Made by a program: the position numbers and the translations under genes. From Gigaspora rosea (taxonomy: Eukaryota; Glomeromycota; Glomeromycetes; Diversisporales; Gigasporaceae), in the NCBI GenBank assembly GCA_003550325.1, contig QKWP01000031.1, positions 118,124 to 182,123 of the forward strand: DNA of 64,000 nt, written 5' to 3'. Under the pieces are notes generated by a model, which was not told the origin of the DNA, did not search any database, and was given only the letters and a program-made list of their open reading frames with translations. Positions 33,418 through 45,139 of the stretch are shown here, piece by piece (positions within the stretch are counted from its first letter, which is position 1; each line of letters opens with the position of its first letter).

Positions 33418-35317
33418 ACTGGCGGGGGGGTTTTTTTTTTTTGTGCAGTTTTTTGCTGCACGGTTTTTTTTTTTTTTTTACCTTTTTTCTGTGCTGTTTT
33501 TTTTTTTCCGAGCTATTTTTTTCTTTTTTGTGCAATGTATTTACACTAGTTCAGTTTATAAAATTTTTGATTACTTTGAGAGCGGTGTATTTTCATTAAT
33601 TGATTAAAATTTAAAATTTTAAAATTAGAAAAATATTAGTGGTTTAAATAGTGTACGTATTAATTTTAGAGCTCTGCTGTATTACGCAAACTTACATTTT
33701 TAGCGTTACATGAAATTACTTTACATTAAATAGTGCATTATCACATGATAATTGTACTGGGTGGCCCAGTCCATTGAACTATAAACCCGACCCGGCCCGG
33801 CCCAATAAACACGGGCCGGGTCCATGCCGGGCCTATAAGGTAACGGGTCGGGTCGGACCGGGTCATAAATTAACGGGCCGGGTTCATGCCGGGCCTATAA
33901 GTTAACGGGTCGGGTTCGACCCGGCCCATATGTTAATGGGTCAGGTCCATACCGGGCCTGTAAGTTAACGGGTCGGGTCCGGGTCCACAGGTACCCGGCC
34001 CGACCCGGCCCGTTTCGGACCCTACTCACGTACCTGACTGAGATAATAAATTTCAGGAATGATAGAATGAGCCACAACTCTTTTTAAATATAGCTTGCGA
34101 AAATGTATATATTCCGTGCTTGTAATTATATATCAATATAGTCTTATTTTAAGCTTTTACTTACTTATCATTTCGATAGTTGGATTATCAGGAGCTGATT
34201 CTACTAATTGGCGAAATGTTTTTAATAAATCTTTCAACACTGGTGTATATGAACTTGGTGCATATGGAAATGGTTTAATACAGTAATACAGGTAAATTAT
34301 ATATCATATTGATATGTTAATTTTCTAATACTTTAGTAGTTTACCAAAAAATTAGGTTAAATTTAAATTTAGATTTTATTCGCATATGAAGGTGTGTTAA
34401 TAAACAGTTCATGCAAAAACTGACAAACCATTAATTATATTTTTATTTTATCAATTATTAAAGGATGGAATAATATAATTTAATTATTCTATATTTAATT
34501 ATGAACTCATGCCCCAAAATTCCAGGTCGGAACTATGGCCAGAATCGATCAATTTGCCCAAGATCACTAATTAAGTAAAAAGTGCCTAACTGATAATTTT
34601 ACTATAGCTTTTGCTAACCAGTATAGCTAACCCTAACTCTGATACTGGTGCATTCTGACTCGGACACTTCTGTATAAAAATTTTTTAATTGTAAGATGCT
34701 TGTTATAATTACATTAAATTAGATCAATTTTATTTCAAGTATAATTGATATAGGATTTTTTCATAGGAAGAATTAAAACGAACCAAAAGCTGTTTGTTTG
34801 AAATATTCTTCCATCATTAGCGTTCTTATTTCCATTTTACTTTGTAATACTTCGATGTTATAATGGTTCATTTAAACAATCATATTTATCATTTTTTAAT
34901 ATAACTACAAATTATTTTTTATTGCTTAGATTGTTTCACTAATGCTGCCTCTATAACGGGGATTGGAAATAACATTACTAATAATAATGACATTCCAATT
35001 GCCAAACTTTGGCAAAGAACTGCTTGGTGGAAATGGAGATATACTGATGTCAATATTTGTTGCAATTTCTGCATTTGGAAGTGTTAGTACAAGGGTTTTC
35101 ATGAACTCAAGACTATATCGTCATGTAATAGATAATAATATTCTGATCAGTGATGCAAGCCGATAAATTTTTCAAATCAACTAGTTGATCAGTAATTTAC
35201 CAACTAATCGATTAGTCGATTAATAAATCCAAATTCTCTTCAACACATTTTTTTACAATAATTAATCTATCATTCACTCATAGTAATCAAGATAATCTTT
35301 ATATGATATTAAAATCA

Positions 35318-35490
35318 ATTGAGTCTAACTCTTCTATAGTCACATCTTTGGAATATAAAATGCTGTGAATATAAAGAATTGTGTCTAATATGGAGATATT
35401 TAATATATTTATAAATTATTGGTAAAAATAATTTGTAATTTTATTAACAGTCAATTTGTGACTATAGAGATGTTTGACTTTATTTTATAT
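35318..35490. mobile_element. Small hAT-like MITE in the permease pseudogene
   Basis: Left end AGTCTAACTCTTCTATAGTC, right end inverted AGTCAAACATCTCTATAGTC. It shares the TATAGTCACA terminal word with 8092-8816. It lies in the intron between the homologues of exons 9 and 10; the intact copy at 56 kb lacks it. No matching 8-bp flanks. Confidence 0.5.
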
Positions 35491-36404
35491 GCATGATCTT
35501 GATATCTAGTCAACTAATCGATTATAACGGTTCGCAAAATTCCGTGAAGAGAAAGAAATCGATTTTAGGATTTCTAAATGATTTCAGATTTCTTAAAAAA
35601 ACCACACTGATATTGGGTATGAAATAATTGTATTAGAATATTCTTAAAAATCAAAAATCAGCCTAAAATTTATTTTTTGCAAATCGTTAAATTGAATAGA
35701 CCAATCGATTAATCTTAAGTTTTCATGAAAAATGAAATTGATTAGTTGTCAATTTCAACGACTAATCGATTTTTTGACTTTCTATTTATATTACTTATTT
35801 GATATTATTGTACTGTATTGGCGGTTATATTAAACTAACTTCTTGTGTTTTCAAAGTTATGCACAAATTATAAAATATGCTGCCGAAACCAATTTCATAT
35901 CCATGAAATCCGATTGGTTTATAAATTTTAACAAAATATTTAATACATTAGTTAATCAATTATGGCGCAATTTGTTTACTGCATTATTTTAACCACTATT
36001 TTTTCTATAAAAGAAAAAGGGTTGTTTTTTCTTCTTATTATGGCATAATGTTTTCATGCGGCGAGCACATTTTGTTTATATGTACGTCAATTTATTCAAT
36101 TTCCCATTTTTTAATAACATTCAATTTACTAAAAAAAATATTTATTTATATATTTATTATTTATTTATTTATATTTATTTATTTATTTTATTTATTTATT
36201 TAGATTTTAAAGTATAGAATAGGAAATATAGAGGAGATTTCAATACCTAAATATATTATTATGGTTTACCTTTTATTATAATTTTAATAATCCTTGCATC
36301 ACTTTTCCCACCTGAGTATGGAAATTATGATTATCTAATACCTTATTTTATATCATGGGTAACCACTATATTTGGCATAATTATTTGTATTTTCGTAATC
36401 CGAG

Positions 36405-37440
36405 CCCTATGAGAAAAGTGGTCCGGGTGTTGGTACGGGTTGGCACGGGGTTGTCTGGATAGGCACGTGTCACGTGGCACGTAAAGGCATGAAACACGAA
36501 CCAAAACGTGACAGAATGGCACGTATATTACGTTTTACGGTAATGATACGTGTATTGGGTGGCACGTACAGTTCCGGCCAGCATAAGATATCTACTTTTT
36601 ATATATAAATACAAAATTGCTTATAATTTACAAACAAATGACTTTACAAAAAATCTGTCTTACAAATTTGTTGCTTTTAGTCTAAACTACAATTCTGTAA
36701 GATAGATTTTTATTTTTATTATAAATTTAAAAAGTTATTTGAGTCTAAAGTTAATATGTAATCAAAAATTTGGCGTTTAATATATAAAAAAATTGCTTTT
36801 ATAGATTTTTAACCAATCAGAATTTTTGTTATACAAAAAATAGCCAATCAGATTTGAGTATAAATCTCAAAATTTGGCGCTTTTAAAAAAAATTGGATAT
36901 TTTATGCTGGCCCGAACTGTATAAGCAGGGTCGTCTACAGCCGTGTGCGGTCACGTGACATAGAGCCAATAAAATCGGTTGTTTTGATCGACACCGACGA
37001 AAAAAAAGTGAAAAAGAAGTGAAAAACGTCAAAATACAAGAAACGAGTGTCTAAACCTACCTTGGGTTATTAACAAAAATGTCGGGGAGGCAATTTTACT
37101 GTAAAGTCTGATCTCATCCTAATCATACACTTACCCTTACCCAAACCCTAATCAAAAAGTCAAAAACATATGACCGCACACGGCTTTAGACGTACCCCGT
37201 ACAGGCACGTTATATTACGTGTAATTACCCGTGCCAAAACCCGTGCGTTTTGGTTTAGTAAAGTGCAGCAAAACCCGGTCCATTTACGGTCCAAAATGTC
37301 CGGGTAAACGGTCCAATTCGGACCAATTCAACGTGCCAACACGGACCACAGACGTACAAACCCGGACATCCGGCCGTGCCGCACTTGACTGTGTCTCTCC
37401 GTAGAAACACGTGCCCACATGGGCCACTTTTTTCATAGGG
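36405..37440. mobile_element. Inverted-repeat element with 3-bp TSD GAG
   Basis: The inverted ends CCCTATGAGAAAAGTGG / CCCTATGAAAAAAGTGG agree at 16 of 17. GAG lies on both sides (36402-36404, 37441-37443). Comparison with the intact permease (CGTAATCCGAGACGAAAT at 55.5 kb) shows the empty site, which fixes both borders. The interior is rich in GGCACGTG/GGCACGG words and has no transposase. A 3-bp duplication points to PIF/Harbinger or CACTA-type elements, but the termini match neither clearly. Confidence 0.75.
36932..37192. mobile_element. Inverted-repeat element nested in 36405-37440
   Basis: CGTCTACAGCCGTGTGCGGT at the left and CGTCTAAAGCCGTGTGCGGT (inverted) at the right, 1 difference in 20. 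It contains a GTCGGGGAGGCAATTTTAC block and a reverse TTAGGG-like tract, shared with 44290-44440 and 51190-51345. No coding. Confidence 0.7.
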
Positions 37441-37626
37441 GAGGCGAAATAATTTGTCAAGCTATTCAAAATGAAGAAGTTAAGGAGCAAATTGTCCAAA
37501 ATGAAGAACCCAATTGTCAAGCATATGAATTAAATATTGTACATATTATACATAAATCAAATCTCAGGTTTGTTTATATCTTTTACTATTTCTGGTCAAA
37601 TAACTAGAAATACAGATACAGTATTA

Positions 37627-37878
37627 TTAAGGCCGTTCGAAGTTGATTCATTGGTTAACATCACTTTTCCAGGACTCATGGGAGGGGGGGGAGGGGGGTA
37701 AAATGAAACGAACATATGAAACGAACATATAAAAATGAAGCAATTTCATTGGTTGATGTAAATCAGGTGACTGGTGAGAGTCATTCAGCGTTTTGATTGG
37801 CTGTTCATTTTTCGGAGGAGGGGGGAGACTTCAGCTGGGGGTGATGTTAACTGAAAAATTAATTTCAAACGGCCTTAA
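37627..37878. mobile_element. MITE with TTAAGGCCGTT ends
   Basis: It starts TTAAGGCCGTTCGAAGTTGA and ends, inverted, TTAAGGCCGTTTGAAATTAA. Both ends also have GTTAACATCAC just inside. A G-rich run (GGGAGGGGGG) lies near one arm and a second at 37816. TTAA at both ends could be a piggyBac-type target. Relatives: 50624-50870, and single ends at 38538-38583 and 39344-39416. Confidence 0.65.
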
Positions 37879-38314
37879 CATTACATTCCTCTTATAAAAG
37901 AAAGGAGCAAAAATAAATAAATATCGGTATATAATTAATTTATTATAAAAAGTATTTTATCCGATAAAAAGAACTTCGTACGTATGTACAATTTTTACAG
38001 GCAAAATTCTCGTGATCTAGTGATCGGATCTGCAACATTTTAAAGTATGTATGCAGCGATCACAGATTGGAATTTTGCGTTTTCCAAATTCCTATTGGTC
38101 GAGCAAATTTTGTCCGAATGATTCGGTAAAAGCTAAATGTTTATTCAAATATTTCTTCTCGTTAATACTAGTTTTCTAGCTCTTCACAATCGAACAAAAA
38201 GCACTTCGGAAGCTCTTTATTCAGCAGTTTTATGTTGAATCGTTTTATTGCAAACTGAAAAAAACATATATGAGAGGACAGCAAATAGGAATTAAAATTT
38301 TAGCTTTATTTATT

Positions 38315-38345
<31 letters not shown>

Positions 38346-38710
38346 TTTTAAGTTTTATTTTTTTTTAATTCGTTTTTTATTTTTGAATTATTTTATTTTA
38401 ACCACGAAATAACGCACAGAGTTATTTCGAGTTTCGGCCTGAATTAATCTTAATTTAGGCCGAAATTCGAAACCACACCCATCGAGTTGTTTCGTGGTTA
38501 TGCAGTATTTATTTTTTTTTAATTTTTACCGTGGGACATCAAAGAGGAAGGTGATGTTAACCGAAAGCTTAACTTCAAACGGGTTTTAGGTAGTAATATG
38601 ATACAGTAATAAGCAAAATTGCCTAAGATCATCAAATTCTTAATTTGATTGGTCAGGTATCACGTGATACTGCTCCGCTTTAGATGACCCCCATATATAG
38701 AGCTAAGTAC
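37879..38710. other. Intergenic with (TTTA)n and a foldback
   Basis: A (TTTA)n run lies at 38308-38345. A 104-bp foldback at 38399-38502 pairs CCACGAAATAAC...TTTCGGCCT with AGGCCGAAATTCG...TTTCGTGG. A right end of the TTAAGGCC family lies at 38538-38583. No gene. Confidence 0.5.
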
Positions 38711-39210
38711 TGTCACGGGCTAAAAAGGTAGATCGACGAAATTAGGCGCAGCAAACCCGTGATCGAGAGTCGAAATCGAAGAAATCTAAATTAAGAATTA
38801 GTTAAAGATAATTAACAATATAATAATATTATTATATATAGCCATCATCATAATAATCGTGTAAAACTTATCTTTGTAACCCCTTTAGTTTTAGTGATTT
38901 TTCCCGTGATGAGGGATCAGTGATTCTGCTGTGATCCCTTTTTGATGAAAGATCGATCTATCTCTCGACCCCTTTAGTTCAATAGTTTAGTTTTAATTAT
39001 AAAAGCTCTACAATTCCCCTCTTGTAAAGGATATCTCATCCTACGAGATTCCAATATTTCATATATAAATTGTCCTAATAAATTCCTAACAAATCTATTT
39101 GATAAAATACTTACCAAATCACAAACGTCACGCCTTTGGCAAGATGCCTATCGCCTAAATTCTGTATTTTACGTATATAAATTAATAAACCTACAATTCC
39201 GCCCGCAACA
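38711..39210. repeat. Probable solo LTR, 500 bp (fossil)
   Basis: It begins TGTCACGGGC and ends GCCCGCAACA, with TG/CA ends and partly inverted termini, flanked by GTAC on both sides (38707-38710, 39211-39214). No internal region is attached, so it looks like a solo LTR left by recombination. Its sequence is unlike the LTR at 4493-5750. Family undetermined. Confidence 0.5.
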
Positions 39211-39508
39211 GTACGTACGTTCGTACATACGTCAGCTACTAGTAACTAGTAATATCATGCACGAAGTAATAAATCGAATTTATATATTGAATTTGATTTC
39301 TAAATAATGATAATATTTAATAATTTTTATTTTTTTCATATGTTTATTTTCCGGGGGCCAGGGGACCATTGGGGGAGGGGGTGATGTTAACCAAAAAATT
39401 AACTTCAAACGGTCTTAATAGGACCTAATTTTTTTATTATGTCATTATTATTTGAATTTCTAATAAGAGTTGCAGAGATGAAAATTACCATTCCAATAGT
39501 AGTAAACA

Positions 39509-39803
39509 AGGACCTCGGACATGTAGTACAGAGGTCATACGTTACGCATTTCAGCAAAAACCCCAAAATTTGAAAAGCAAAAAATCAGTTTTTGGCAATT
39601 ATCTTGGCATCCAGTGGTCCAATTTGAATGAACTTTTTTTAAAATGAAGCACTCAGTGAGGCGCATCTAACAAAAAAAAGTTCATCCAATTCTGATTACT
39701 GGATCAAAAGTTATTTAAATAAATAGATTTGTCATTTTTAGCAAATTAGGTCAAAATTGGCCAAAATCCAGTTATGACCTATATGAGAGATGTCCGGGGT
39801 CCT
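39509..39803. mobile_element. hAT-type MITE, TSD AGTAAACA
   Basis: The inverted ends AGGACCTCGGACAT / AGGACCCCGGACAT differ at 1 of 14. The flanks AGTAAACA at 39501-39508 and 39804-39811 are identical. The homologous unsplit sequence at 28690-28870 gives the empty site. A truncated relative lies at 11907-12110. No coding. Confidence 0.8.
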
Positions 39804-39913
39804 AGTAAACACATCAAAATTGGTTTAGTGTATCACAAGATATGAGTAAAAAACTTTTCGCAAATTTTTAGTTTTTTTAATAATAAAGAACGGAATGTTA
39901 AGATGTCCACTTT

Positions 39914-41896
39914 TGACTTTACAACAAATATAACATTCGAAGCGATTCAAGATAGAAACTATTGAAGCCTTTTTAAAGTTCAAACAGAAAGACTTTGCTC
40001 TTAGTGATGCTGAAATCCAAAAATTTGTGGATGGTGGGGTCAATGGTCCAGCGCTTCTTACGTTTGATTTAGATCTTCTCATCCCAAAAGCTGGCCTAAA
40101 ATTAGGGCCAGCTTTAAATGTTTCGTTATTTGTGAAAAAATTAAATAACCGAGTAGGTGTTATTATAAAAATTTAGAATTTAATTTTACGTCCATTGTTT
40201 AATTTTCGTCTTTTAACTCATATTTACTAATCAAAATCGTTCATTTTCTTTAGGACAGTGTAAGCATTGCTACTATATTTGAATTTATAAAACCTACAAT
40301 GTTCTCCACCATCATTTCGTTTATTAATTTATTAATATTTGTATTTTCTGTAAATATTTAGCATCAATGCAACATGTACACATTTAATCTCTTTTAAACT
40401 AGCGTCACCTATTTTTAATAATTTATCTAATCTCTGATTTTAAATTAAGCACGGTAAGAAACGACTTCGTGAGTTGGAAGATAATACCCCTGAGTATTGT
40501 CGACAGATTGCAACACCATTCGAATCTCCACCCAATATTTCAGAATTAAACTCTGTACTTCTTCAACCTTTCAATGTGAAGATTCCTCTTTTGCCAATTC
40601 TATACAATAAATGTGAAGTATTGTGTACTGGCTTTCCTATTTTTAAATATTTCGTTGAATGCTCTTGGGATACACGTTATCCAGAAGAATTGTCTACTTT
40701 GTGTTATGCAGCTTTGCTAGAAGTTGAGGTTGGTTCCAGCGAATCTTCTCAAATATTTAATTGGGTTAATTTGATTCGTAGCACAACGAGCGTTCTTAGA
40801 CAACACTTTAAAACAAAGTACCTGTGGAAAGCTGACCGTAGCACAAAAGATTCATCAATCACATTGGCTGGTCTTAGACCTGACTACTGGGAATGCCTTA
40901 ATAATGTTCTAGTTTTTAAAGGAGAAGAGAAGCCAACAGAGGCTGGCTTAAATGATGCGAAGTGGGAACTCATATCAAAGATGAGAGCATGGAATCGTTT
41001 CCTTTACGGTGACCTTAAATATATTCTTGCATATGCAGCTGGAGGTTCTTATTTACAATTTTATGCTATTGACCCGTCCTTTAACTTACATATTATTTCG
41101 GACATATTAGATCTATGCTACTTAAAAGATCGAGTTAAGGTAATAGAATTATATTGTTTAAAGTGAAATTAGTTTAATTTCTTTTTATTAATTTATATTA
41201 GGCTCTTATTTGTATTTTCAATATTCATCGTATTATACGCTCTATGGAATCATTATTACCTGAAACCGCTGTACCAATTTTGACACGCTTTAAGAGACCA
41301 TATGGTGACATTTTTATCACAGACACTGTGATAGAGAAACGGATTTTCTCATTTTCAACATATCCTTTCAGCAACATAACAGTATTAACAAATATATACC
41401 AAAATACAAAGAATAATCGAAATATTATACATGCCGTTGGATATCCACAGATAGTCAACAATACATATAAAGTAAAACTTGCCCCGGTATGAATTAGACG
41501 GATGCCAAGAACGGAACAAGAAGTTAAAGCTGCCATTCATTGCGTCTTGAACGCTCTTGTGGATTTACACGAATTAGGTTATGTTCATCGAGATGTTCAA
41601 TGGCCTAATATTCTTCAGTTGATAGATAATAGCTGGATGTTAATTGATTTAGAATGTGCTGGTATTGATGATGAAATTGTAGATTTCGGTCCATCAGAAG
41701 ATTGGGCACCAGAAGTAATTGAAACCAAGAAGTATACAAAAAAGGCAGATGTTTATATGATAGGAAGGTTACTTAGCAAGGTTTTATTTCATTATCTGAA
41801 AAAGCATATGAATTTGAGAACGCTACCACCGCAGAACTTGGATTTCGTTTAACAGCACAAGAAGCTCTTCAACATCCTTGGCTTTCAAATAGCTGA
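39914..41896 (+). pseudogene. SAM-like plus kinase-domain gene, Crinkler-like (fossil)
   Basis: An upstream segment (39965-40160) reads as a SAM-like domain (SDAEIQKFVDGGVNGPALLT, LKLGPALNV). A long open exon from 40450 follows (LRPDYWECLNN, FLYGDLKYILAYAAGGSYL), with a GT donor near 41133 and an acceptor near 41201. The last part has kinase catalytic-loop and metal-site signatures: HRDVQWPNIL, then LIDLECAG, then WAPEVI, and it ends with an ALQHPWL-type C-terminus. In Rhizophagus this C-terminal kinase type accompanies Crinkler-like effectors; that link is from memory and uncertain. The copy is broken in a few places and appears dead, though the long open exon suggests it is not old. Confidence 0.6.
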
Positions 41897-43851
41897 ATTA
41901 TGCTAAATAATGATCCTAATAAATAACGAAAAATTTTCGGCTTGATAGTTATCAGCTCGATATTGGAGCTATCAGTGCGATATGCAAGCGGTATTACCTC
42001 AAATATTAAGGTTTTTAATATACAGTATAAGATTAAATCTATACCATTATATAATCCGTAGTCTATTCTTCTAAGTTTGTGCGTTTTAACATTTTTGATT
42101 GGTAAATATCGTAATTATTTTGTTGATTCGAATATTTACAAGATGTCATGATATCATTTGAGATAATTCAACTTTACGTCTATTTTTTTTATTCTGGGTT
42201 TATACGCATTAACTTTTGGTCTTATTCGAAACATGATCTATGCATTTGAAAAAAAATCAGCTTATATTTTATGTGGTATTATACAGCATAATCGAGACGT
42301 AATCTTAGTAATTTTGTTTCTGGGCTATCAAAAAATGTCATAATGACCTTATCTGAGTTCTCAGAATTAAACGCGAAATTTTATTACCTTTAACTTTCAA
42401 GCATTATCACTGGAATAGTAAGTTATGAAAAACTCCAATAATTCTACCTTAATTATGTACGTTATCTTACTGGAATAGCAAGCTCTATAACTGACTATTT
42501 AACAGTAATTCACAATAGAAATGATGAGGGGTTGGAAATGGATATCCATCTACCCGTACGGCTTTATCCATCTCGTCAAAACTATTTACTCTGCGAATAA
42601 CCAGATGGATTCAGATAGATCTACAGATTTATATTAATCTATTCGTCATAACACAGCAATAGCTTGACCATCAACACACGAACCTAGCATATCCCTGGAA
42701 TAAAATTTACGTAACCGAGCTAAATTTAAATGCAGCTTTTAAATGAACACAATGATGCGATTATTATTATTATTATTATTATTATTAATCAATGATGACG
42801 ATTACTGTCAATTTCAATAAAAATAAATTCTTTTGTTTTTCGTTTTAATGTTATACAATCACTCAAGGATTGCAAATGTTGCCGATCATTTAAAATGAAG
42901 ATTTTCCTATTGTTGTAATAAGTGCTTAGCACGAGCAAGAATAAAATTTAATCAATAATATGAAAAAGAAAATGAACTAACTGAAAAGTTTAATACAGAA
43001 GAGAATTATATACTTTAAAGTGATATAATGCAAGCTATCTATGATTCTTTAATTTCAATACCGGCAATTTATGAGAACTTAGGGTGGAGTTGAAATCTTC
43101 TTTGAGTGCTGTATTAATTTTACAAAACTTTTGAATTTTCAAAAAAAGCAATTTATACGAATGTTCTACTGCAACATATACAGTACGTATATATTATAAT
43201 ACACTATATAATTTGGAACAAGAATTATAATAAGTTATGAGATATGGTAACATTTAAGTTGAAAGCTTAGATGAATTAATAGATAGTCGTATCATTATAC
43301 TTACTAAATTAATATGAATTATATTAATGGTTAATGCGAATATTAACTTGAGGTCTAGATTTTGCTTTACTAATATTTTTCTCGATAGTAAATTTTATAG
43401 TGCTCTTATAACTTTCAATTTGATGTTGCACAACATTTTGTTTAATCGCAATAGTTGTATAACACATTGTTTAATCATAATGTTTGTATAACATGTTGTT
43501 TAACCAAATATATAGTTGTATATTGTTAAAAATATAATGTTTAACCTTTTAAATTAATCTACAAATTTATCATTGATTTAAAAACTTCCTGATGTGATGT
43601 ATTCATCAATTCCACTTAATATCAGCTGAATCAATGATTAACACAGTAAATGATTAGAAAAATTTTGACGATTCCGATTTTTAACGTATCACATAAACGT
43701 TAAATTGGTAACCATTGCTTATGAAATAAATTAGCTATTTTCTTTATTATTATTTTAATTTTTCATTGATTTATTGATGAATGTTTAATCATAAATTGTG
43801 ATCTACTTTGAACCAAAATAAAACATCTTCTTCATAATTTAATCGCTTTAC
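41897..43851. other. Intergenic, one weak coding remnant
   Basis: An (ATT)n run lies at 42762-42786. At about 42890-43095 (plus) a worn frame reads CLARARIKFNQ, YEKENELTEKFN and IMQAIYDSLISIPAIYENLGWS with two stops. It looks like an old gene end but I cannot name it. From about 43600 the sequence is duplicated at 59380. Confidence 0.4.
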
Positions 43852-44270
43852 ATATGGGGTTGAGTCAATAGAAATCAAGCAAATATTTTTTAATGGTTTT
43901 TTTTTTAAAATTCTAAATAAGGATATTTGACAGAAACTTAACCAAATTTGATAAAAAATTTTTAAAAATTATTTTAAAAAAATTTTTATTGATTTTGTTA
44001 AATTTCTGTTAAGTTATTCTTGTTCAAAGTTATAAAAAATCTTTATTATAAAAAATTTGCTTGATTTCTATTGACTCACCCCATATAGTAAATATGGGAA
44101 AATAAGTAACAATAATAATTTGGTCTAATTCTTCTGAGAATCTAATAATAAATCGTATAATTATTCGCATTTTTGTACATATTCCATATGCGTTGTCAAT
44201 CAAATTTTCATTATCAACCTTAATTTAGATTTATTAAATGAAATTGACTCATTTTGGGGATCCTTAAAGC
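43600..44270 (+). repeat. Segmental duplicate of 59380-59850
   Basis: The same order of words occurs in both places: AACACAGTAAAT, GACGATTCCGATTTTTAA, GATCTACTTTGAACCAAAAT-like, TTGGTCTAATTCTTCTGA, AATAATAAATCGTAT, CATATGCGT and AAATTGACTCATT. This copy carries an extra MITE (43852-44086). A GCAGACCTTGC word near 44930 also recurs at 59860. Confidence 0.65.
43852..44086. mobile_element. MITE with 32-bp inverted ends, possible TA target
   Basis: ATATGGGGTTGAGTCAATAG then AAATCAAGCAAAT at the left; the inverted right end lacks one T but otherwise matches. The duplicate at 59.6 kb lacks the element and reads through with ATATATGG, so the insertion is younger than the duplication. Confidence 0.75.
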
Positions 44271-44289
44271 ATGGCATGTTGTTTTGCCT

Positions 44290-44440
44290 TAACATTAAGA
44301 TTAGAATCGCCTTGAGCTAGAGTTATATTAGTAAAATTACTTCCCCGACATTTTTTGTTAATGCTCCAAGATGGGTTTATACTATTGTTTTCGCATTTTT
44401 CTCTTTTTTTCGCTTGTTTTGGTTCATTAACTTTTAACAA
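44290..44440 (+). repeat. Dispersed repeat with CCCCGACATTTTTTGTTAAT core
   Basis: AAAATTACTTCCCCGACATT and TTTTGTTAATGCTCCAAGAT recur at 51222-51270 and, inverted, at 37070-37105. Each copy has TTAGGG-like or TTAGNN words just upstream. Function unknown. Confidence 0.6.
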
Positions 44441-44492
44441 TTTGATTGGTTTATTATCACATGATCTGCTCTAACCCCTAAATAGGGAAATT

Positions 44493-44783
44493 TTGGCAGT
44501 CCGATATCGAGTCATCCGCCCTGATAACGAATGTAATTTATTATCCGGTAGTTACTACTGTATTGATCATGTTACTCATATTAATGCAATATCACGATAT
44601 ACCAATGTTTATTCCATGATTCGGAACCTTAATATTCTTTTTTTTTTGGATATATATCTTTTTTTTTTAATTCTTATCTTAACGATTGTTTTAATTCATG
44701 TCAAAAAATTTACAAAGAAAAAAGAAAAAGAAAAAAAAAAACAAACCAGAGACACAATCAATAAACTAAACTTTATGAAATAA
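44493..44783 (+). CDS. Short hypothetical ORF, one membrane segment
   Basis: A 96-codon frame with a strongly hydrophobic segment (about residues 47-69, ILFFLDIYLFFLILILTIVL) followed by a Lys/Glu-rich tail. No family recognised, and low-complexity T and A runs produce much of the sequence, so it may not be a gene. The proposed start codon is not ATG. Confidence 0.15.
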   Translation: MAVRYRVIRPDNECNLLSGSYYCIDHVTHINAISRYTNVYSMIRNLNILFFLDIYLFFLILILTIVLIHVKKFTKKKEKEKKKQTRDTINKLNFMK

Positions 44784-45139
44784 CAATAATTTACACAATT
44801 AATATTATGAGTACATGTTCAATGACACTACCGTTATCATGTAGAATGTAGGTGATATTGGGTCAGCATTATTTAGTGGCCATCCGATCATGCCGCTTCG
44901 AGGCACGATCGGTTCCAATTATTAAATTGCAGACCTTGCATGCCATCATTGGCAAATATATTTAGAATTAAATTTAATTGCCCTAAGAGTCGTTAAGAAC
45001 ACTATATGTACGTAAGTACATAAGTACAGTATCCTCAGAAAGTTTATCACGGTTACGCAAAGCAACATACATATTTATATACAAAAAAACAAGAATACAA
45101 CATGTCATATAAAACTTATACAATTTTAAACATTTTATA
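44784..45139. other. Intergenic, 3' of the Sel1 gene
   Basis: A short word pair around 44930 (GCAGACCTTGC, CATCATTGGC) recurs near 59860. Nothing else is supported. Confidence 0.3.

Larger units (their letters stand above)
29258..34024 (+). mobile_element. Complete hAT transposon, 4.77 kb, TSD CTCACGTA
   Basis: The terminal inverted repeats begin TAGGGTCCGAAATGGGCCGG (left) and TAGGGTCCGAAACGGGCCGG (right, inverted), 1 difference in 20. The flanking CTCACGTA at 29250-29257 and 34025-34032 is a perfect 8-bp duplication. Subterminal GGGCCGGGTCGGG repeats are dense at both ends (29270-29470, 33780-34015), as expected for transposase binding sites. Between them is one plus-strand transposase gene that looks intact. 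Everything needed for autonomous movement appears present, which suggests a recent insertion. Confidence 0.92.
34150..37600 (+). pseudogene. Truncated, disrupted copy of the amino-acid permease gene
   Basis: It is collinear with the intact gene at 55262-58452 (opposite strand). Matches include SLLIISIVG, LSGADSTNW, VFNKSFNTGVYELGAYGNGL (34155-34282), the micro-exons near 34378 and 34465, the FGKELLGGNGDIL / VAISAFGSVS exon (34930-35110), the FNTLxNQLW exon (35870-36080) and the last exon with its Gln/Asn/Glu-rich tail (36210-36404, 37441-37540). Homology continues into the 3' flank to about 37600. Exons 1-4 are missing; the complete hAT element ends just upstream. Frameshifts and stops are spread through it, and a 1,036-bp element splits the last exon. 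Not functional. Confidence 0.8.

Noticed and set aside
33359-33607. Plus-strand ORF after the transposase, rich in Phe
   Set aside because: It is created by T-runs and a shifted frame at the transposase 3' end; it overlaps the real last exon.
40256-40262. A 6-bp micro-exon between the SAM-like and kinase parts
   Set aside because: GT-AG signals fit, but the gene is broken and nothing independent supports it.
41225-41536. Minus-strand ORF over the kinase-type gene
   Set aside because: Antisense shadow; the plus frame carries the kinase motifs.
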